From CAYUVH01 sp964448135 (GTDB lineage: Bacteria > Verrucomicrobiota > Verrucomicrobiia > Limisphaerales > UBA8199), in the NCBI GenBank assembly GCA_964448135.1, contig CAYUVH010000059.1:124001-188000 (forward strand): 64,000 nucleotides of DNA. Direction: 5' to 3'. Both the position numbers and the translations under genes were made by a program. Under the pieces are notes generated by a model. It saw only the letters and a program-made list of their open reading frames with translations, made no database searches and was not told where the DNA came from. Positions 58,666 through 64,000 of this stretch are shown piece after piece; the stretch's first letter is position 1, and each line of letters starts with the position of its first letter.

Positions 58666-59123
58666 ACTCCCCCTCCGAAAATCCACCCGCTCCCGAACCC
58701 ACCGACCTCCAAAAACGCGGCGACGCCCTCCGCGAAGCCCTGCTCCGGCTCCACAAATCCCTCCTCGAATCCGAGCGCGTCACCTACGAAAAAACCTTCG
58801 GCCCCATCCAATCGCCGAACCATTTCCTCAAACTCCTCACCACCGATCCCTGGTTCGCCTGGTTGCGCCCCCTTTCCAAACTCATCATCGAACTCGACGA
58901 CGCCTTCGACAAAAAGAATCCCAACCCCGCCGCCAGCTTCGACACCGTCATCAAACACGCCAACGAACTCCTCGTCGCCAACAAAAGCGGCGAAGACTTC
59001 GCTGCCCATTACGACGAAGCCCTCCAACGCGACCCCGACGTCGTCCTCGCCCAGTCCGAAGTGGCGAAGCTCATTCGGCCGCCAAAGGGCGGATCGGGCG
59101 TAACCGACAACCCCGCCAAATAG
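58662..59123 (+). CDS. conserved hypothetical, soluble helical protein
   Basis: 153 aa. Starts within the channel gene stop (ATGA). Contains LREALLRLHKSLLESERVTY and FAWLRPLSKLIIELDDAFD; no membrane segment. I do not recognise a named domain. It is translationally coupled to the TMEM175-like gene. Confidence 0.65.
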   Translation: MNSPSENPPAPEPTDLQKRGDALREALLRLHKSLLESERVTYEKTFGPIQSPNHFLKLLTTDPWFAWLRPLSKLIIELDDAFDKKNPNPAASFDTVIKHANELLVANKSGEDFAAHYDEALQRDPDVVLAQSEVAKLIRPPKGGSGVTDNPAK

Positions 59124-59140
59124 AGACGCAGGAAAAGGCT

Positions 59141-61978
59141 ATGGCGGAGACATCTCCCAGGAACGGCAAGCGCGCCCGTTGGCTGGTGCTCGCCTTGGTC
59201 CTCTGCCTCGCAATCGGTGCAGGGCTGTTTAAATTGACCGGCCGGCCGAGCAGGGAGCGACTGGTTAGCAATCGCGTTGAATGGCTGTTACAAGTGGAAC
59301 GGCGGGAACTGGCCCGGCAGAACGCCCCACCGTGGCTGCAGGAAGCCTATCGCTGGTTCGATAAATGGCGGAAGCCGAACGATGTCATCAGCGCATCGCT
59401 GGAGTTGGAATCGCTGGGGCCGGAAGCCATTCCCGCGTTGTCCAAAGCACTGCTTCAAGATCCCAATCCCAAGATCAGAGAGTTGGCAGCCGACACGCTG
59501 GCCGAGTCCTATGATCCAGCAGCAGTCCCGGCGCTGATCAACGCTCTCGCCGTCGAAAACGATGCCAGCGTGTTTCCGAAAGCCGCACAGGCACTGGCAA
59601 ACATTGAAGGATCGCGGGCCGTTCCCATACTGGTGCAGGCGTACGGACGACAGACAAATGACGAGGCAGCAATTTCAGTACTTCAGGTGGTTGGTGAACT
59701 TCCACATCCGCTCGCACTGCAACTGCTGACGAATGTGCTGTGCCAGGGGACTAACTCCAACTTGCGTTCGGCCGCGGCCGAATCGTTAAAGGGGCTAAAC
59801 TGCACCAACGTCGAAGCCATCCTCAGTTCAGTATTGCTCTCGGATTCGGATGCATCCGTTCGAGCCAGCGCGGCCACTACTTTAGGCACGCTAGCCACGC
59901 CGGATGGCATCCAACTGCTGCTTGACCGATCACGCAACGACCTCGACCCTGGTGTTCGCAAGGCAAGCGTAACGGCAATTTCTCCAGACTTCCTCGCTGC
60001 GTGTCTTCCTCAACTCCTTTTGGCTTTAAAGGAGGAACGTAACTCGTCAGTACGGCAGATGGTGATGTATGCCTTGGGCCGGACCAGGACCCCGGAAGCT
60101 GCGCGAGCGCTCATGGATATCGCCGCCAACGATCCGGACAGGGCGATAGGGATTCGCGCGCCCAATGAGTTGAAAGAAATGTTGCCGCACCTGCCGACCT
60201 CCGCGGTCTTGAAGATTCTTCAGGAAACCCGCGATGAAGAATTGCGAATAGCCGCCGCTACTGCTCTCGCTGAATCAGGAAACCGCGAACTCGCGGCGAC
60301 TCTGACCCAATTCGTGGCCGACTGCGATTTCCCGGCGTTCTACAAGGAGTCTCGCAGTGGTTGTTTCATGCGGACAATGCCCTTCGAGGATCTGACCCGA
60401 AACATGGCGACGCACGGAATGTTGGAAATTTTACCGCTGGTCGTCGAAAAGCTGAAGCGTTCACCCGACGAGTCGCCCTTGCAGATCGCCGCCTGCCGGG
60501 TCCTGGCATCGTCCGGACATCCGCTTGTGCTCCCGATAATGCGAAGCTGCCTGACAAATCGTGCTGCTCCAAGTGTTCAATGCTGTGCGGCGGCTTTCCT
60601 GGGAGATCTCGGGTCGGAAGTGGATGTTCGCGAGTTAACCACCATGGCGAAAGTCACCGGTGATGATCAGGTGCGCTATCATGGCTTGCAGGCTTTGGGT
60701 GAGATCGGAGACCAGCGCGTGGTGCCGACCGTTATTCAGTTTCTGGAAGCCAGGAAAGACGAAGAAACTCGCGAGGCGGCCTGCGGCGCACTTGGAGGCC
60801 TTCGTGATCCAGTGACGTCGGCCACGCTGGCACTACTGGCCGGCAAAGATAAATCCAGAGACGTTCGTGCCGCCGCCATCAGGGCCTTGGGCGAAATCGG
60901 TGGTACCGAAGCAACGGGCGCGCTGCTCACTTTGCTCAAGAAGTTTCCAGCCGACGACAAGCAAGCGCGACAAAACATCGCCGAGGCGTTCGGTTTGTCA
61001 GGTGATTTATCAACGACTCCGGCACTCATCGAGTTGCTGGCTGATTACGACCAACGCGTCGTCTCGGACGCAGCGCTGGCTTTGGGCAAATTGGGCGCGA
61101 CCAATGCAGTTCCGAAGCTGCTGGAAGTAGCCGCCGGCCGTTCCGCCAAGGCACGGGAATCGGCCGCTGAAGCACTGGGCCAGATTGGCGATCCCTCCGC
61201 TCTGCCCGTACTTTGCAGGATGCTCAAGGAGGATCGCAATCCGCGCGGACGGGCAGCAGCGGCGGATGCCCTGGGCGCCCTCGGCGACCGCCGCGCATGC
61301 GAGATGCTGCGCGAAGCCCTTGACGATCCTGAGCCGCGGGTACGCGCGGATGCGGCGTGGTCGTTGGGACATCTGGGAGACAGACACGGACTGCAAACAC
61401 TTGCGCCTCCGGTGGGGTGGGGACATGCCGATTACTACTATTTCTACGATCACTCCGCGGGAATTCACGCATTGAGGGAAATGGGCGGACCGGAGGCAAT
61501 CGCCTTGCTTCAAATGGAACTCGGACCCGGCCCGTTGGAATCGCAACTGCCTGCTGCTGTTTCTCTGGCGATGCTCGGCCAAACCAATGGTTTTGATGTA
61601 TTGAGATTTTCGATGGACAGCGCGTCTGTTTGCGACCGCGTCATGGCAATTGTCGGACTCGCTCATCAGCATTCCCCGGCGGCCACCGCTCTGCTCCATT
61701 ACAAAACAAACGATTGGTCTCCCGCCATAGCTCACATCGCCGCCGGCGCCTTGGAAGGCAAACTCACCCAGGTCATGATTGCCGCTCTGTCGGATAAACA
61801 TGCGGGTGTGCGCGACGCCGTGGCCACCGCATTTCTTTTTCACACTGACCCCGCCGCCATTCCCGCCCTGCGAGCAGCCTGCACCGACCGGAACACCGGT
61901 GCCCGACAGTCAGCCCGATTGGCCTTGAGGCGATTGGAACGAATGAATAACCAATCCCCGCCAAACGCTATGAAGTAA
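59141..61978 (+). CDS. 945-aa membrane-anchored HEAT-repeat protein
   Basis: It starts at ATG 59141 behind AGGA. One N-terminal helix (RWLVLALVLCLAIGAGLFKL, about 13-33) anchors a very long array of HEAT/PBS-type repeats: VRASAATTLGTLATPDGIQL, VRAAAIRALGEIGGTEATGA, VVSDAALALGKLGATNAVPK, ARESAAEALGQIGDPSALPV and VRADAAWSLGHLGDRHG. I estimate well over 15 repeats. A loop with GHADYYYFYDHSAG breaks the array near residue 770. Such scaffolds bind other proteins in the periplasm; no enzyme motif is seen. Only 17 bases separate it from the previous gene. Confidence 0.88.
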   Translation: MAETSPRNGKRARWLVLALVLCLAIGAGLFKLTGRPSRERLVSNRVEWLLQVERRELARQNAPPWLQEAYRWFDKWRKPNDVISASLELESLGPEAIPALSKALLQDPNPKIRELAADTLAESYDPAAVPALINALAVENDASVFPKAAQALANIEGSRAVPILVQAYGRQTNDEAAISVLQVVGELPHPLALQLLTNVLCQGTNSNLRSAAAESLKGLNCTNVEAILSSVLLSDSDASVRASAATTLGTLATPDGIQLLLDRSRNDLDPGVRKASVTAISPDFLAACLPQLLLALKEERNSSVRQMVMYALGRTRTPEAARALMDIAANDPDRAIGIRAPNELKEMLPHLPTSAVLKILQETRDEELRIAAATALAESGNRELAATLTQFVADCDFPAFYKESRSGCFMRTMPFEDLTRNMATHGMLEILPLVVEKLKRSPDESPLQIAACRVLASSGHPLVLPIMRSCLTNRAAPSVQCCAAAFLGDLGSEVDVRELTTMAKVTGDDQVRYHGLQALGEIGDQRVVPTVIQFLEARKDEETREAACGALGGLRDPVTSATLALLAGKDKSRDVRAAAIRALGEIGGTEATGALLTLLKKFPADDKQARQNIAEAFGLSGDLSTTPALIELLADYDQRVVSDAALALGKLGATNAVPKLLEVAAGRSAKARESAAEALGQIGDPSALPVLCRMLKEDRNPRGRAAAADALGALGDRRACEMLREALDDPEPRVRADAAWSLGHLGDRHGLQTLAPPVGWGHADYYYFYDHSAGIHALREMGGPEAIALLQMELGPGPLESQLPAAVSLAMLGQTNGFDVLRFSMDSASVCDRVMAIVGLAHQHSPAATALLHYKTNDWSPAIAHIAAGALEGKLTQVMIAALSDKHAGVRDAVATAFLFHTDPAAIPALRAACTDRNTGARQSARLALRRLERMNNQSPPNAMK

Positions 61979-62089
61979 AAAACGGACTCAGGCTCCGGCG
62001 CGGTGATTGGTTTGGATGATGTCCACACCTCGAACCATCCTTAGCCGGAACGATTCAGTCGGAAAGGCGCCTGCGCCCCATCATTCCGT

Positions 62090-62108
62090 AGCCAAGGTAA
62101 CGAGGCTC
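62090..62108. repeat. half copy of the AGCCGAGGTAACGAGGCTC element
   Basis: AGCCAAGGTAACGAGGCTC, one mismatch from one arm of the palindrome at 22019-22094. No second arm is present nearby. Confidence 0.65.
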
Positions 62109-62177
62109 ATTCTTATCAACCACCCAATGCGGACAATTGCCACCAAATGGTGCCCCGTTTCCAGCGCGTCCAAACGC

Positions 62178-62250
62178 TCCCCCTCTCCCGGGCTTGTCGC
62201 GTCCCGCTCCGAGCGGGACTGAGGGGGAGGGCCGGGGTGAGGGCGAGCCT
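62178..62250. repeat. dispersed C-rich element with GTCCCGCTC hairpin
   Basis: Contains GTCCCGCTC-C-GAGCGGGAC (62201-62219) inside a CTCCCCCTCTCCCGG...GAGGGGGAGGG context, like elements at 11845 and 15303. It lies 31 bases downstream of the minus-strand DUF6438-like gene and may serve in its transcript end. The 302-base gap 61979-62280 holds only this and the half repeat. Confidence 0.6.
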
Positions 62251-62280
62251 TTCCCCTCAACTGAATAGTTCCGGCTTAGG

Positions 62281-63093
62281 CTACGGCCTTCGCGGCACGG
62301 CGTTCGTCGAGTTGAGCGCCGGGGCGTTCGTCCCCAGCCAGACCGTGCGGGCTGCGCGTCCGGCCAACATTCCGTCTCCATATCCGAGCGCCTTGGCTTT
62401 GTCCTCCTCGCTCACTGGATTTCGCACCGGCATTTGTTCGTCCCGGTCCAATCCGTCCAAGTAACCCTGCCGGTATGAATCCAAGTAGGCTTTTCGCCAT
62501 TCGGCATTGGAATCGAACCGGGTAACCAGTGGCATTGTCGGGTGCGGCGGATCCGGAAGTCCAAGTTTCCACTGAATCTTTCTCATCAACTCGTCAATCC
62601 GCCTTTCGATCACCCGCAGCTTCTCCGGGCCTCGTTCCGCATAGTCGCTGATAATTTTTTGCCTGCCGTCCGTCCGAACCATCGTGAAGGACGTAGCCTG
62701 GTCAGTAGGTGCAAACCCGTCCCGTCCGTATTCATCCCGGAAGGCCGGGTAATCCAAATTTCGAACGATCGTCACGAGTTCGTTGAACCGCCACATGGGA
62801 ATACTGCCGGAGAATTTGCCAATATGCTCAACATACTTCTCTCCCTTGTATCGGAACGTCCCGTCGCTTTTGATAATGAAAGTGTAGTCTGGACAAGTTC
62901 CAAGCGGGCACGCTGTGCGTTCGATGCCAATCTCGGTAATGATTCCGTTGGTCAATCCATTCTGGTTCGGGCGAATAGCGGTGCTGGCGTTATTCGTCCC
63001 TTGGTAGTGAGTCTTAAAATATTCCGTCATAATCTCGCCAGCCGGAAGCTGCGGCGCGCCAAGGAATAGCAAAAGCATAACTAAAGTTTTCAT
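62281..63093 (-). CDS. secreted DUF6438-like protein
   Basis: 270 aa with a signal peptide (about 1-19, TLVMLLLFLGAPQLPAG). Residues about 50-150 match the DUF6438 pattern: ITEIGIERTACPLGTCPDYT, FIIKSDGTFRYKGEKYVEHI and FNELVTIVRNLDYPAF, with two conserved Cys in ACPLGTCPDY. The C-terminal part (about 200-255, YRQGYLDGLDRDEQM) is distinct and charged. Function unknown; extracytoplasmic. Confidence 0.75.
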   Translation of the reverse strand: MKTLVMLLLFLGAPQLPAGEIMTEYFKTHYQGTNNASTAIRPNQNGLTNGIITEIGIERTACPLGTCPDYTFIIKSDGTFRYKGEKYVEHIGKFSGSIPMWRFNELVTIVRNLDYPAFRDEYGRDGFAPTDQATSFTMVRTDGRQKIISDYAERGPEKLRVIERRIDELMRKIQWKLGLPDPPHPTMPLVTRFDSNAEWRKAYLDSYRQGYLDGLDRDEQMPVRNPVSEEDKAKALGYGDGMLAGRAARTVWLGTNAPALNSTNAVPRRP

Positions 63094-63777
63094 CGAATCG
63101 TACGTTGGCGACCCATTGATGGGCTGTTCTTCGGCTGGGTTGGCTCTAAGAGTCTGGTTGGGAACTCTAGACGTATTGGGTTGGGGGCGTCAAAGCGAGC
63201 GTTTCGTTCCAATTGACACCCACTCAAATCGTGCCATTCTTTCTGCGGAGGGATTTCTCGCTTGAGAAACATTTGGACGGCTCTCAAGCGTAACCAGGGA
63301 AATTCAAATTACGAACAACGACGAAGCTGGAGGGATGTTTCATGGCCACTGGCGTAAAAAGAATCCATCGCGAACTGGCCGCTCTCCTCAAATCAAAAAC
63401 CTGTTTATCCGGTTGGTTGAAAGACTCGAGTTTGCCAGAGACTCCCGGTCACGAATATTTTTCTGTCACCAAATTTTTCTGTCATTGTTCCGGCTTTTCC
63501 GGTGATTTTTTGTGCCCGCCATCTTTTTGCCAAATCCCTTTGTCTGGGTGTCGAGTAAACCAGCAGGATAAAGACGATCAACAACCGATTCCAACCAATG
63601 AATTCAAGCCTTGTAACACCTCGCACCCCGATTCTGGCCAATGTTTACGGGCATTTCCCCCTCTGTTGCACCCTTGTTGCACCTTGTGTTGCACCCTGAA
63701 ACCCACTTTCGACCAATGTTTATGCGGTTTGTTGCATGTTGCACCCTGTTGGGGGGGGCCTCTCTTAATCCTGCCCA
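63094..63777. other. 684-base region without a clear gene
   Basis: AT-richer than the rest of the window by eye (about 63290-63600). Open frames on both strands here lack coding features. It contains the iterated repeats listed at 63638-63745. It may be upstream control DNA for the truncated frame at the end. Confidence 0.4.
63638..63745. repeat. iterated TGTTGCACC and CCAATGTTTA repeats
   Basis: TGTTGCACC starts at 63664, 63675, 63687 and 63737, with TGTTGCAT at 63730. CCAATGTTTAYG occurs at 63638 and 63713, bracketing the first three. The spacing of the first three is 11 and 12 bases, one helical turn. Iteron-like; upstream of a truncated open frame. Confidence 0.6.
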
Positions 63778-64000
63778 TGAACCTCCCATCCGTAGCCGCC
63801 CCGAAGGCTTTCGGGGCAGCGAGTTCACGCACCGTCTCGGTGCGTCTTCCTGCCTGCACGCGTGCGCCCTCAATCTCGTCTGCGTGGCGGTTCACGGGCC
63901 CGGAACCCGCAACCTCTATGAGTTCTAAACTGCCGGCCACAACCTTGGCAAAGCACGAACTGCCGGCCATTACCCCGGCGAAAGACGGTCAATTCCAGTC
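63778..64000 (+). CDS. possible 5' end of a gene cut by the window edge
   Basis: From ATG 63778 the frame has no stop to 64000 (74 codons). The N-terminus is Ala/Ser-rich (MNLPSVAAPKAFGAASSRTV), and after an internal Met at about codon 53 it reads SSKLPATTLAKHELPAITPA. No domain is seen yet. An overlapping antisense frame exists (63578-63970), so this call is weak. Confidence 0.3.

Noticed and set aside
63578..63970. 130-aa minus-strand open frame at the right end
   Set aside because: Its sequence is largely translated from the TGTTGCACC repeats; no domain or start signal.
1..64000. tRNA, rRNA, prophage or transposase genes
   Set aside because: Looked for TPsiC-loop GTTCGANTC contexts in spacers and for integrase/transposase motifs; none found outside coding regions.

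Overview
The window reads as a chromosomal segment of a GC-rich, Gram-negative bacterium, most likely from the Verrucomicrobiota (Limisphaerales/Pedosphaera-like lineage). That placement is inferred from gene types and not computed. The supporting signs are LpxI for lipid A, FHA/HEAT and giant HEAT-repeat envelope proteins, an ECF sigma/anti-sigma/DUF3106 operon, a GH27 enzyme with an N-terminal domain common in Verrucomicrobia and Planctomycetes, and many short palindromic elements between genes. I see no rRNA, tRNA, CRISPR array, transposase or prophage genes.

Layout. 1-3100: rpsU, three unknown proteins and an FHA-HEAT membrane protein. 3400-10700: housekeeping genes (aspS, a cold-shock gene, hemW), a ROK sugar kinase convergent with a sugar MFS transporter, and a stand-alone coaB. 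10800-15250 (minus strand): an orphan ABC ATPase, a SIS isomerase/ROK kinase pair, a secreted SHOCT-like protein and squalene/phytoene synthase. 15360-18730: a tightly packed two-component operon (histidine kinase, single-domain receiver, REC-GAF-PAS). 19000-24600: lpxI, gnd, gatB and a CDF metal transporter.

24593-32725 (minus strand) is the most striking locus. It has seven genes in one direction: a secreted vWA protein, a PspA/IM30-like protein, a membrane-anchored solute-binding protein fused to an OmpA-like peptidoglycan-binding domain, a TauC-like permease, a TauB-like ATPase, a membrane coiled-coil protein and an AAA+ ATPase. I read it as a candidate envelope-stress or transport machine.

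32979-36844 is a small surface-glycan operon (polytopic membrane protein, GT2, SDR epimerase). 37477-40857 looks like a compact regulon. Two near-identical 17-bp palindromes (ACTTTG-N5-CAAAGT) precede a membrane-protein/winged-helix-regulator pair and an ispH operon. The second ispH-operon gene is a multi-TM protein fused to a diiron ferritin-like domain. 40870-45208 is a run of uncharacterised membrane proteins (two paralogues, DUF1361, an alpha-helical toroid-like protein and two small proteins).

45311-48780 holds a secreted ConA-like protein, a beta-hydroxyacid dehydrogenase, a 52-aa membrane protein and a sodium:solute symporter broken by one frameshift. 49057-55243: small proteins, a LexA/S24-like peptidase, glnD, then the ECF sigma/anti-sigma/DUF3106 operon. 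55561-63093: GH27 alpha-galactosidase-like protein, a TMEM175-like channel, a 945-aa HEAT-repeat protein and a DUF6438-like protein. The last 0.9 kb has short iterated repeats and an open frame running off the end.
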